A stretch of 64,000 nucleotides of DNA from Pseudoscleropodium purum (lineage: Eukaryota > Streptophyta > Bryopsida > Hypnales > Brachytheciaceae): the NCBI GenBank assembly GCA_963969395.1, contig OZ017798.1, positions 17,724,173 to 17,788,172 of the forward strand, written 5' to 3'. Made by a program: the position numbers and the translations under genes. This document shows, in pieces, positions 13,901 to 26,400 of the stretch. Within the stretch, counting starts at the first letter, position 1. Every line of letters starts with the position of its first letter. Under the pieces are notes generated by a model, which did not search any database, was not told where the DNA came from, and saw only the letters and a program-made list of their open reading frames with translations.

Positions 13901-14779
13901 GCAACGAGTATCAAAAGTAACACCCCAAAATAAACGATGAGTGCATACACACTTTGAGAATGTCCACCATCAAAACTCGTGCCAATTTCAGGTCTACCTA
14001 CCAATAAAACTTTGAACGTTTATAACACTTATCCATTATCCAAAGTCATGGACACTCACCTGCCACAGCACCGCGGTCGAGTTTTTCAAGGCACTCTCAG
14101 AAGCAAACGCAAAGATGCCCACCACATCCATTCCTCCCACGAGCATCCTCGACACCTGATGCGAATGTTCGGCAATCCAATCGGTGTCAAGGACCAGAGC
14201 GGAAGTGTCTCCTGTCGACTTGGCTTTGGCGTTGTTCTTCTTCCCACTACTTTCTTTCTGAACACCTGTGATCTTCGCAGCTTCGACTCCATCTTTAGCT
14301 GGAGTTGGAACAAGAGCAAATACAGAATCACGGGAGGACGAGACCTCCAATTTCCCGATCAGTAGCCCCACCTACAACAACACCCCAGCATCCATCAATT
14401 CAATATAATTGCACTCGAACTTCTTTTATATGACACCCTCTGATATGATAGATTCTTGAAAACGAACTTCCAAGCGCAAACTCTCTCATTCCATGCTACA
14501 GCAATGACAATCTCTGTTCCAACATGAAGTTGCATTCCATTGCGATGATACGAATTCAAAAATCTTGTAGACAAACCATTCCAAAACTTGATCATCAATT
14601 CAAAGAAACCCGGAGATCGAAACCCTATACTTATTGCCATGCAATCCCTAAACCCTGAAACCCTTCAAAATTGGAGCAGGGGACTTCCAATCACGCACCT
14701 GCACTTGCAAGCGAGAAACAAAGAGGGAATCGACATAAGCCTCCACTTGCGTCTCATCCCCTACCACCACCCGCACCAT
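10915..14779 (-). CDS. ODR4-like protein, C-terminally membrane-anchored
   Basis: Homologue of protein odr-4, an ER membrane protein that in animals aids receptor trafficking and partners the UFM1 protease UFSP2; its plant role is poorly known. Ten exons in continuous phase: 14779-14699, 14371-14060, 13827-13742, 13543-13415, 13299-13137, 12978-12822, 12701-12589, 12378-12230, 11728-11617, 11181-10915. They give 522 aa. Family landmarks are the start MVRVVVGDETQ, LLIGKL, DWIAEHSHQVSRML, a PRRISCKSC segment matching the family PRRWTCRNC, LRPCDWKLGKLL, SLRSRLDLLCDEAE and LPRRVFVPW. The last ~20 residues (VLIGTFTVLLIAMLLALLR) form a tail-anchor helix. Each intron has GT and AG ends. The ATG is chosen because MVRxVVGDE is the conserved N-terminus. 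Confidence 0.9.
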
Positions 14780-15139
14780 CCTGGTCTCAGACTGTCCTCT
14801 CAGCTACCCTAACTGCACAGAAGGAGAGAATTGATAGAGTTTTGGGAATTCTAAGTTAGAATTCGATGATTTGCAGTCATCACAGACAAACCCAACTGTG
14901 GACGAGTACCCCAAAACAGGAGCAAGGGTACGCACAGCGAAATCGAGATTGGCGCAATTGTCAAGATCACTTACAATAGCACACACTGATCAATAATAAG
15001 TGTGAAACGCAGTGACAGCAACTCCCATGGACCCTAGCGAGCTCGTATCGTAAAATCAGCACAACTGAAGCTTTTCGAAAGCCGATTGCTTTTCTCCTGT
15101 CGCAAAGCACAGAGGTAGACAGAAGCCCAGAAATTCCTT

Positions 15140-15148
15140 AAACCCTAA
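15140..15148 (+). promoter_or_regulatory. Telo-box (AAACCCTAA) upstream of ODR4-like gene
   Basis: The exact plant telo-box sequence AAACCCTAA lies about 360 bp upstream of the ODR4-like start codon. Such boxes occur in promoters of housekeeping and ribosomal genes and can bind telomere-repeat-binding factors. Function here is inferred from position only. Confidence 0.35.
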
Positions 15149-18100
15149 ATCCTAATCTCCATCCTTCACAAAACTAATTCAAAACGACCGATAGTGATGC
15201 TTGTTTCTGTCAAAATGCTTTGAGCCTGCGACGTTCTCTTTACTAACGTAGTGCAGAACTTTGTGCAACAAATGTCCCTCAAAACGATGTCCTACACAAC
15301 GATGATCCAGAAACTGAGAAATTTCATTCTAGAAATTGTCTTTGCACATTTTCTGCAGATTTTCTTTGACTGATGCCATATCAAAATAAATCTCTTCTTT
15401 TCGACATATAAAAGTCATTTTTTTCACCAATTTTTTTTCATTTCTATGTAAAAATATGAATGACATTACCAATTTGGAATGTCCTGAACGAATATCTAAT
15501 TAAAAAGTGGTTTTGGGTTCAAAAGATGGAAGATCATAGAAAATTATTGCTTTGTCAAATTGTGAGTATTTGACATCTTGATATTTTTCCAAAAATGAAA
15601 ATGAAAGGTTTCCCAAATGTTGTTGATGACTTTCTTGCAAAAGCTTGTCTTTTAAAGGATAAATGAAAATTTGGGGAGGATCATATGATATTAATTCTTA
15701 GCATTGTATTATGAAACTTTTTAAAATAGAAAATAGCTTTATAGGATATTTGTTTTGTCAAGAGTAAAAAAAAAATTAAAAGAAATTTAGGCTTTGGTTC
15801 ATTCAAATATGCTTAGTGACGTGAAATTTATAATGAATACTATTTTGTGAGCAATCAAGTACCTAGCTAAAAAAATATACATAATTTGTTTTTTAACTCA
15901 ATTTTCACTATTTTTCTTTAAAAAAAAAGGGGGGTCAACAAGGTTAAAATTACCTACTAGATCAACCTCACCTTTAAAATGGACATGTTTAATTCCATAT
16001 TAGTTAGAGCTATCAACAAATTAGGTTTTCTTTTTCTTTTGTATTTATTTCAATTTAAAAATTATTTGCAAAATGATAGTCAATTAAATTTTATAATTTC
16101 TATAAATTATTTTTCTAAATCTCCGATTTCATTCTCCAATTTCATTTTTTTCTTAAATTCAAAATCTACATTATAAAAATTTGAAGTTAAGAGGATTCAA
16201 AGTCTTATAAACCTAGTATTGCAAAGTGTAACAAAAAATATCTCTTTGCACCTTCAACTCAAAAATGTTGCAATCTATGTGGTCTTTCCAATAAAAAAGA
16301 TTTTGAGATTTCTAAACATTTTATAATAGTCTAGTGCAAGATCCTACGATTTAAAATGCAAAAACTCAACAAATCCACTTATCTTTTGGAACTAGAAATG
16401 ATAATTGTGAAGTGTTTTTTCGTCAAATAATAATAATGGAATTTTAGGGCCAAATCCAATGTAGACCACAATAATTATTCTCTTGTTATAGAAACACGAA
16501 CTTGGGATTGGAGTTCATTAGGAAACCTACAATCTATTATTGTAAACTAGATAGACAAGAGTTCTATAAACTATCATGTTCAAGGCAATAATTTCATATT
16601 ATCTACACTATCTTGCTTGGGACATTGCATTAATCTAGGGAATTAAAGCTTCATATGGAAAATTATGGCAAGTCAAAACCATTTGTTGAGAAATAATTGA
16701 ATTAGCTTTCTCACAAAGTAGGACTTAAGACTATAGAGCCCATATGTCCATTTTGGGATCAATATATAATTAGAAATTATATTAGCAACAAATCCATTTA
16801 AAAGTGGTTGGTAATGAATAAAATTTAAATGTTTCTAAGTTTTATATAAATAATCATATCATGATCATGCGAATCAAAATTTTAAGATACATGAATATAA
16901 ATATAAGCGTGTATTTTATGAACCTATGTGGTTATGAAAAAATATATATAAATAAATAAATTTAAATTATATATATATGAATAAGAAATTATTTTTTATT
17001 GAATTTCAAGGGATGAAGAAGATATTGAGAAGCCATGTCATTGGGTTTTGTCACTAAAGATGATAAATGGAGAAAACCTTACATTAGACACCTAAAACCA
17101 TATATCCAACTTTGTATGCAAAATAGTATTTGAAAGCCACATAATTTCTTTTTCAAAAAAATATGGCATGCCCATGACATTAACACTATTTTTTTTTTAT
17201 ACTTCTGGTTTTTTATATGTTGATCTAGTCAAAAATTGCATACAAGTAGATTTTTTCATTATAATTCTTAAGACCAAACCAATGTCTTATATAGGTCATT
17301 AGGATTTTCTCCTACTATTAGATTTGTATTAGTGAAGGTTAGCATAAGCTTCTTCAATTTTGGTCACTTTGTTGTTCTCCGACTAGCAAGCTTTACATAA
17401 CTTTAGTGTCTCCTTGTACCTTTAAGTTTAGAGAGTAAATAATCTTCTTAGGCATATACGTTTAGTCTACCATAAGAGATCGTGTTCTTTCTCCTATTGG
17501 TATTCTTACTAGATTTAACGTTATTTAATTCACAGATGTTCATGAATTGATTACTAGTTAAATTATGGATGTTTGAAAAGTTTATTTCATTCCATTGTTA
17601 CTTATAAATGAAGCTTCAAAGAACATTGTGTAGCATAGTAATGAAGAGTAGAAAGAAAGCTCTATATGAATCAATGGTATAGATATTTACAAGGAGTTTC
17701 AATTATTTATCATGATTATTTTTAATTTATAAAAATTATTCATATTAGAACCTTAAATGCAATATTGCATTTGACATGTCAAATATAAAGAAACACTAAA
17801 ATATGGCAAGACATATACCATTTGATTGATGATTCAATACTTAGTGTTTTTCATTACAATATTAGCTTAAAATCCAAACCTAATTCTAAACCTTATCATG
17901 TTCAAATTTTTCACCATATATACAAAATACATGAACATTTCAAAGCCTAAGAGACATATCAAAGGTGCAATGATGATTCAAATTGAAAATGCCATATGTC
18001 ATTGGATACAAAATTTATTATGAATACAACCTTTTGTTACTATAGCACACCTCAATTTATGTACTATCTATGTCAAATACAAAAATCATGTTATATCTAA

Positions 18101-18377
18101 AATTAATCTTTCCAAACCTTCAAGGGTTCATAGTTAAAACTAATCTTACCATCTTTTGGGTAACTACACTCAAGTATGTTTAAATAGGCAATAAAGCATT
18201 GTTCCTATTATAAATTGGCTAATTTTTGTTTGGAGCTTATTGGAAGTAAGAAGAGTATTATAAATTTTCTTATGCATTCATTGAACTAGATGAATACACT
18301 ACAAATTTTCAAAGTGCAAAAAAAAAGTGATTCTAAAACCAACCCTAGGCTCTTACAACTAGAAAGAGTACATTTAA

Positions 18378-19026
18378 TCCCTAAATGCCCATTGCAAAGT
18401 GTTTTTTGAGCTTTTTAGAATTTACTCTAAATTGAACAAGAAACCAACATTTTGATAAGTTTTATCTTTTTTTATAATTATAGTTGTACAAATTCAAAGT
18501 AGAAATTTTAGAGATTAAATGGGAAAATAAAACACAATAATATTACTTATGGATTGAAAAATTACAATGTTTGATTATAAGTGTGCTAAAACTATGAAAG
18601 TGATTTGAAGTCTTTCAACCCTCTTTTCACATCTCAAATCTAAAAATTTGGTCACCAAAAAAATATAAGGTTAGAGGATATAACACGCATAACTTTAATC
18701 AATTTATGAATTCTCAAAATCTACTCTACATTGTTTTAAAATGAATTTCTAATGGAATTTTTTTACCCAAGATTTTGTGTATTTGAGGCTCATTTCTAAG
18801 ATCCCCCAACACTGAAAAATCAAGATTTGCAACAAACACCCTTGCACAAAGTCTTGAATAGAAAAGTCATAATTAGATTATTCAAAATCAAATTTTTGAT
18901 GCTAAAACTAGATTGCAAAAAAGAAAATTCAGAAATATAAACTATTAAAATTATTAACCTGGTTATGTTTTATTTAACCTCAAAGTATTTTCAACGCCAG
19001 AATTGAGTACCTTGGACACTTAGGAG
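18378..19026. mobile_element. TTAA-flanked piggyBac-like non-autonomous element, copy 3, inside a dispersed repeat
   Basis: TTAA at 18374-18377 precedes TCCCTAAATGCCCA. The opposite end, read inverted, is CTCCTAAGTGTCCA next to TTAA at 19027-19030. The 649-bp interior is AT-rich and non-coding. Flanking DNA (about 18.18-18.37 and 19.03-19.10 kb) matches one continuous block at about 50.38-50.64 kb that lacks the element. This identifies both element borders independently of the terminal repeats. Confidence 0.65.
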
Positions 19027-19801
19027 TTAAGGTCAGAATTGATAGGAGTCAATTTTAGAAAAGGGTCACAATTAGGTTGCAGTTCCCTACTTTCAAACAC
19101 TTTGATGTTAACTGAACATCTTCACGTGTACTTTTTCTGGAGATGGATGAAGTCTGGTTCCGAAGTCTGCCAGTGGTTCCGAAGCGACGGACTCATGGAA
19201 TTCGGTTGAGACGCTTCGCAGTCTGCGTTTTGCGTGCGTTGACTCTCCTGTGCCGGTCATGGCGTTCCTCAGTTTTGAGTTCACATCAAAATCTTGCTGT
19301 TTTGCCGACCTATGGACATGATCATGGCCTCTTATGGTGCTTCATGGAGTTGCTGCAACAGAGGAGATTATCTAGCTGCTTGATTGACAATGGTAGCTAG
19401 AAATCCATGGAACCCAGATTCTTTCGTTCGTTTTCACAAGCCCATAGCAATCTCAGCCTTCGTCTCCAAGATTGGGACGCATTCTGCTTCTTTCACGAAG
19501 TATTGGTGTCCTTGACGGCAAGAGATTGATGTTGGTTGCAAAGGGTCTACGTTGGTGGACATTCATTCTTTAGGTCGGAGAGATGCTGCTAAGGAGGATC
19601 TTGATACAAGCAAATCTCATGCTTCATTGCGATCCTGTCCTTTTCACAAGTCAGTAAAGATTGGGTTTGCAGATTCTCTGAAAGAAGGCAAAGCTCTTCG
19701 TCCTGTGGAGCAATTTTCCAGCTTTTGCGGAATTCTCAAGAGAAGGGTTCAAAGATCAAGAGAGGTGTGCGTGTGTGTCTCGCAAACCCTATATCTCAGT
19801 A

Positions 19802-21962
19802 ATGGCGGGTCCCAAGGCATCATCAGGCGACGCAACAGCCGAGGTTTGTGTGAACTGCGGCATGCCGCCGTGCAAGGTGGATCCGACGCTGTCTATCACT
19901 TTGCTGTTTTCCAAAGCAACCAGACAAGTTTTGTGTTTGGAGGCCGGGAAAGACTTCGTGGACACCCTGATGGGGTTTCTGACGCTTCCTGTAGGTTGTA
20001 TTGTGAAATTGCTGGAGCAAGCTTCCCTGATTCACAGGCCAGAATGCAAATTGGCTCCCCGACCTTCCACACCTCTCGTGTTTCCTCCCGATTGCCCCTA
20101 CACCCCAGCTCCCAAGAAGGGCAAGAACGACTCCGGGGAGCATTTTGCTCTGAGTTCGATTTCGAACGTGTTTGAGAGCGTGGTCAGACTGGACAGCAAG
20201 GAGATGAGCACGGACAAGAACTGCTTGGTGGATCCCAAGCCGACCGTTCCGTTTGGAGCTGGCAAATTGTTGGATTTGCAAAACAAAGAGCCCGTCACTA
20301 CTACTTCGGAAAATTCAGCCCAAAGTGTGGACGTTGCGAATTATTACAGCTGTGGAAATGCTTGCTCGTTGTACGCGACTTCACCGGCCACCAAGTGCCC
20401 CAAGCACAAGAAGAAAATGAGTGTGCCGATGAAGTTTGTGGCGGGGAACTTGGCCTCGGGGAGCGACGGGACTGATCAAGGGGAAGAAAACTCTCAGGTA
20501 AGTTACTCCCCCGGCATGCCTTTGCAATGTGCAAAGCTACGAAATTAAAAGGAAGTTGTGTTCATTGCAAGGACCGTGTGCATATTTGCATGGGCATGCA
20601 TGGTGATTGTGTTGGATATGATTTGAACATCAAAACCGTATACACTTTTCATCAATAAGGTAGACAACACTATTTGCGTCACTTGAAGCATTCTAACATA
20701 TGTAGGATTCTGAATTTTGGGAGATCACCACAGAGCTCTGCAGAGATCACTTTCGACACAAGAGCCAAATCTGTTAAGAGACCACATAATTATCACTATT
20801 TTATGAATTCCTCATGCAATTTCAAAGTGGGACATTTTAGATTACTCTAAGTGACAGTCGACAACCTTATTTTCATTCCAGTTGGAGTGACCGTAGACAT
20901 TGAGCCAAGTCATGCTACACTACACCCCTTGCTAAGGAGTCCAACCAAGGATATGAATAGATGAGATATTTTTGGTGACAGGGGTCAGTTATATAAGAGT
21001 TGGGATATATCCTCTATACGAAGTGAACGTTTTCAAGCGAATGTTGTGCATGCTGGTGAGTTCGAGAGCGCTTTTTTGGGCGATGAATTGCCATGTGATG
21101 AGGAGGTTGGGCGACTGCCTGTCCCCTAAGCTGACGGATTTACAGAACTCCAATTGGGCAGGAACAGCCAGACAGTATCAAATCCGTTCGTAGTGCTAGA
21201 GGACAGCGTGGACGACAATGCGCCTCTGACAGTTGCGCTCCCGAAGCTCCCAGTAGGAGGTCTCTCAGAGTGAGAAGTGTTGTTGTTCCTGCATCTGATT
21301 CTGAGTTCGTTCGCCGAGTGACGAGGGGTCTCGACATGCAGCTTGCATTGCCTACAAGTCCAGGTCCTTCCATCGTATTTAATTCATTTGCAAGCATCCT
21401 GACTGCATCCTTTCCTTCATTTCTTTCATACATACAGAATTGATTGTGGTCCTTTGTGGAAGTACGTCTGGCTTTGAAACTTGGGCGTGTGAAGTTGCGT
21501 TTAGCAGGACCGTAAAGGCGAAGCCGGCTATGTGAAGGAAGGCACTAAGTACCTGGTCACCAACACACTTGAAATTTATGCAAGTGCTGAGGCGATCAAG
21601 GCCCTTATAGCCCTCAACATTATTCGTTGTGAACGGGTTGGCGACTTGGACACCATGCCAATTTCGGTCGTTACAGCTGAGGTACGGTACAAGTCTAGAA
21701 GCTCCTCTGTCATTCATACGCTTCTTTGTCTTTGGTCCATACCATATTTCATGGTCTTATTTAAAGCGCAGAGAAACGTTGACTGTCCTTGTTTGTGAAT
21801 GCTTATTGATGGGATTCATTACAGGTCTTACAGCTATTGAAGTTGTCCTTCACTTCCACAAATGTGCTACAAGATGTGTTCGGCAAGTACTGTGCCGATG
21901 TTAAATCTGTTGGTACTACTACACATGCCGTTTCTGAGCTAACTTTTTTGCGAAGTAAATAA
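19802..21962 (+). CDS. DUF674 family protein (copy A)
   Basis: Plant-specific DUF674 family; molecular function unknown. Three phase-0 exons, 19802-20497, 21508-21681 and 21825-21962, give 335 aa ending at TAA. Family features are LCLEAGKDFVDTLMGFLTLP near residues 44-63, VGCIVKLLEQ after it, SSISNVFESVVRL in the middle, cysteine clusters (CVNCGMPPC; SCGNAC; KCPKHKKKM) that may bind metal, and a C-terminal AEVLQLLKLSFTSTNVLQDVF segment. Its closest visible relative is the opposing gene at 29469-32253. An alternative 3' end is plausible: a GT at 21913 (phase 1) could join a 22631-22761 exon, adding about 43 codons. The 1-kb first intron contains a GC-rich, coding-like patch near 21.05-21.37 kb. 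Confidence 0.8.
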
Positions 21963-22630
21963 TGAATTGGAAAGACTCGCGCGACTGTGACTGTGATGTT
22001 GATGTTCTGTGGTTGAATGTGCTGTATGTTGAATGTGCAGTTTTTCAAGAGAAGTCCGTACCTTTTTTTCCTCAGTGCGTGGAAAAACCTTGCTGCCAAT
22101 GTTTTCGTATGGGGACTCTTATGGCATCCTCGGGTGTATCCTTGTGATAATACGTAATTTCAAACCAGCTCACGACCAAATCAAGGGTGTGTTCGTCGAT
22201 CTTATTGAAAATTTAAAAGTTCATCCCAACAGGGTTTTCATTTGTATTAGGCTGTTTCGGGAACTTTTAGACAATGTCAGAAAGAGGATCTTGTTCATGA
22301 TTCATGGGCAGGTCTCCCTATGGTCACAGGGATCATACGTAGGGATCTCGTGATACAGAGAGACCTCTCTATGAATCGTGGGGAATATTCTCAAAAGTGA
22401 CTAAAACAATCTAGTTTACTGAAACCCTATTTTATGTTTTACTTGTAATATACGACCAAATATCAAGTGAGATACCTGTTGTAAGTAAAGCATTGGTTGG
22501 TAGAAATCTGCTCACGAATCAATGTCATACTTTGATCGAATGTACTTGCCAATGTTTTAGTCTGTCTTATTCCTTCTGAGTTCAACCCCATAATTTTGAC
22601 ATGTGTTAACAAGTACATGTGTTTTTGCAG

Positions 22631-22761
22631 CTCCGAGTCCAGATTGCTCTCTATGTCACGTACGAGAGAGCCAGAAGCTGCTCAAAACCAAGGTGTACAT
22701 GGTGATCATCGTTGAGGATGACCCTGGTCCTGAAACACTAGAAAGCCTTCTAAAAATGTGA
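22631..22761 (+). CDS. Candidate alternative last exon of DUF674 copy A
   Basis: A TTTTTGCAG acceptor precedes an open stretch with plant-like codons (APSPDCSLCHVRESQKLL, then KVYMVIIVEDDPGPETLESL) ending in TGA at 22759. Phase matches a possible GT donor at 21913 inside the last exon of the preceding DUF674 gene. I recognise no domain; it could also be untranslated sequence or a remnant. Confidence 0.35.
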
Positions 22762-23310
22762 TGATTAGATGATTCAAGTTCGTTGAGTTGAATTAGAAGC
22801 AACTACTATTAACCGGAATTCTCCAGCTGATTGTTAATTAGCTCGTCACTAGGGGCCAAATCTCGGTTTTGGTAGGACAATTGTCATGATAGAATGAAGC
22901 TGTGGTGAAGAATTGAATGAGTCCTTGAAAATTAACGATGGAGGTGAGAACGCTCTACAGGAGGTATGTGAACTCGCCTGGAGTTGCTCTCTGACGAGTT
23001 GCTGCTTAAATACCAAGATGAGGATCAAACTTCCGAAGAAAACTTTGCAAATTTGGTCCCCAAGTGTGATTTAGTTCCCTACAGTTGCAGAAGTTTCAAT
23101 TTTGCAGAGAGCGTTGAGCCCTTCTGCTTTCCTGACTAAGTTCCACCCTCTATGAAGGAAGAATGCACCAACAAAGAAAGAATCTTTTGCAAGAGATGCC
23201 ACTCTTGTAGCTTATGGATTTCCTTTGGGCAATGCAAATTCAAGAACTTCTCCAAAGTTGAAACCCTTATTGATGAAAACATTAAATATAAAATGCTCTA
23301 CATTTTTATT

Positions 23311-23468
23311 CACTACAAAAAGACAAGTGTATAAATGACTTGTTCACAATGATTGTAGTAGTCATTTTTTATTCACAATGATTGCACAAAATAGTCATTT
23401 TGTAGTTATTGTTGTGTTACAATCATTGTGGACAAGTCATTTATACACTTGTTTTTTTTATTGTAGGG
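23311..23468. mobile_element. CACTA-type MITE, 158 bp, with 3-bp target duplication
   Basis: The left end begins CACTACAAAAAGACAAGTG and the right end, inverted, begins CCCTACAAT, then A-rich sequence and ACAAGTG. Both ends then share ATAAATGACTTGT and ACAATGATTGTA, so almost the whole element is a long imperfect hairpin. ATT flanks both sides (23308-23310 and 23469-23471), the 3-bp duplication typical of CACTA transposons, whose plant tips usually read CACTACAAGAAAA. Confidence 0.75.
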
Positions 23469-26400
23469 ATTCTTACTTGCATGTAATTCATTTCTTCATG
23501 AAACTTAATAATTAACTCCATAATATGGATAAAAATAACAAACCCAATAAATTTCAAAGAATTTGGAGCAAAAATGTAGGAGATATATTGTCTCTAAGTG
23601 AAAAAAGATATTCTTTTCAATCTCTTGTTTAAATGTGTGACCATTCCTATTACCTTACTCAATTTAGCATTGAATTATTTTCAAATAAAGGGTAGTTTTC
23701 AAACATTAAACCTCAATTTTTGGCCGGATTTTTGCTAATTTAAATTAAACTAAGATTTAATGCAATTTGAAACCTTAGTGCCTTTCAGAAAACTATGCAA
23801 AATAATGTTAATATAAGGCATTTCAATATCATAAAAAATTTAAACTATAAAACTAAAAAAAAATCAATTGTAATAACTTTTTTAAGTAATCAACTAAAGC
23901 TATGAATAAACTAATCTTCTACTAAAGAACAATGAATAAAAACTTACGTTGTATAAATATTGATAAAGAAAACAAGAAACAAACTTAAAGCTAAAGATTA
24001 ATAAGGGCACAAGGGCATAAATTAAAAAATTTGAAACTTTAATCTATTAGTTATTATTCTGTACAAGACAACCATTGTCAACCCAAATGATATACTTGCC
24101 AACCGAACAACCATAAATTACATAAATCACAACAACAATTATATACAATATTATTGTAACAACAAAAGCAATAAAATATCAATTACTATTGAAAAATCTT
24201 TTTTAAATATAAGAAAAATAGAATTCCTTTGAAATTTTGTAGATCAAAAGTGTATTACTTGTTATAATAATAGACATGCCCCTAGGGCTCATATTTTTTT
24301 ATGTGATCTACCAATATCTACAATCTTTTGTTTTTTGCCTAACCTCATACATGATATGTTTCATTGTTCACATCATATTCATTTCAAGTATGCAAGTTGA
24401 AACCATATACTATAATGCCTACCAATTCAACATTGATAGTGCATATAGTGTAAACCACTTATAGAAAATTTAGTTGTCTTTTAGCTACTCTTTCAAAAAA
24501 ATAAAAAACTTTCAAATATATAATATTCTATATTGAAACAAACTTTTATTCACAAAAAGTTAGAGTTAAAATTATATTACGTTAACCATCAACAAGAGAC
24601 TTTATCCTTCAATAAATAAAAATTGTGTTATGTACATCCATAAGTTTTTTGGGAAAAAATTGTTTTAAACAGCACAAGAAAATCAAAGATGAAATAGACA
24701 TCATGATATTGTATCCACCTAATATCTATGATGATTAGATATCATTTACCAAAATAAGATTGTTTATCATCAATTTCATTGTCATGGCTCTCATTATTGA
24801 GATTATTGCACCTTTCACCTCCTTGTATTCTTTGCTTAAGCTTGTCAAATTCTTGTTGTATCTAAAAAAGACATTCTTTCAAAACTAGATTCTTATCTTC
24901 AAGGTGAGCAATTTGAATATCTTGCCTCACTCTTTGCTCTATAAGTTCGTTTGACATTTTCTCCTATGATGGAATCATCTCAAATTGACTCACATCTCAA
25001 TCAAGTTGCAGCTCAAGTTTTTGCACATAATCAGTATAAAACAATTCTTGCTTCTCTACACATTTTTCAACCCAAGAGCCATTATTGTTGCCTCTACTTG
25101 ATTAGTCACCATCCTCAACATGACAAAGATGAATCAACCCTTATCATAGAGCCATTACTATAATTAGTTTTGTTTACAACATTCTTGCAAACACCCAATA
25201 TGTATCTTGAATAAGTAGGGGAAGACAAAAAAGAAATAAGCAAGGAGGCACAAGTGATGTAGACCTTGCTAAAACCCTAGACCTTTGTACATGCATAAAA
25301 AATGAGCTATCATTAAACAGTGCCATAGGCTCAATCCTAGAAGTACATTCCTCTTAGAGTAAAACTTTTGTGTATGTGAATGATTTTTCTTTTTCAAATC
25401 CTTCAGCCTTGGTGGATTATATCCACCTCCTCACCATGCTCTCTTCCTTTCATGTACTTATATTATTTGTCAATTATACCATGGCCCCTCCACTTATAAT
25501 GATGATGCTTTACATGAGCATCCCACTATGTAATCATAGGATATGCAACATGTTGTTCTACAACAAGACTTTTCACCATCACCTTAACTAAATACAAAAC
25601 AAAAGAACCAAAACTCTAAAAGAGAATTTCAATTGCATAAATAATATGGAGAAATGATAGAATTAATGACACTAATTGGAACTTTTGTTGATAGACTATT
25701 GTAAATCTCCAATTGTAACATGAGCATTCTAACAAAAACAACGAATAATAAAATTTTAGGTCCTTAGTCACAATTTTTAATAGATTTAATATTGATTGAA
25801 TGTGGATTAGGGGAAGATGTGTTCTTGACACACTTTTTTTTAATAAGAAATTGAAAGTGAAAAAAAATATATAAATGATATGTGACAAATATTGTAAAGA
25901 CAAAAGTCCATGTCTAAGAAGAGACACTGTACTCAAAGGGACACTATCTTTCAAAGTTTGGAAAATGACATTGGAGACTATATATATACCCTTAAATGGA
26001 GGGCTCTACATGGATAATCTTGAATTTATTCTATTCTTCGTAATAGATGAGACTATGAAAGGTTGATTTAGATATGGATCATCTATAATTGTTGATGTGG
26101 TAGATAAGTTAGTCTTATTAAAATGCTCCAAAGTGGCTAATGGATGACTTTGAGAGAAATTTTAGTAACAAAAAATGCATCTATTTGTCTAAAAATCTAA
26201 TAAAATCTAATAAAAATCTAATAGTTATTTACTTTACTACTTTGGTCAAAAGTCCTGTTTTTCTAGGATTAACAAAAACTTAAATTATGTTGAAGCCTCA
26301 ATAGTTCATTTTTATTATATAAGATTGTATGTTATCTATCCATGTAATTAAAAACTCTATTACTCTATGTCAAAGTTGGTATTGAAATATACCAATTAAG

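Larger units (their letters stand above)
14780..19801. other. Promoter-side region of ODR4-like gene, then AT-rich repeat DNA
   Basis: Positions 14780-15360 are moderate in GC and include the likely promoter and leader of the minus-strand ODR4-like gene. From 15.4 to 19.1 kb the sequence is AT-rich and without coding frames, apart from the TTAA-flanked element at 18378-19026. From 19.1 to 19.8 kb GC content rises sharply; this is probably the promoter and leader of the DUF674 gene starting at 19802. A 207-codon frame beginning inside it (19552) overlaps that gene out of frame and is taken as a shadow. Confidence 0.6.

Noticed and set aside
13979..14365. 128-codon plus-strand frame
   Set aside because: It is antisense to exon 2 of the ODR4-like gene, which holds several conserved family motifs.
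19552..20175. 207-codon plus-strand frame overlapping DUF674 copy A
   Set aside because: It runs out of frame across the conserved DUF674 exon, whose own frame matches the family; treated as a shadow.
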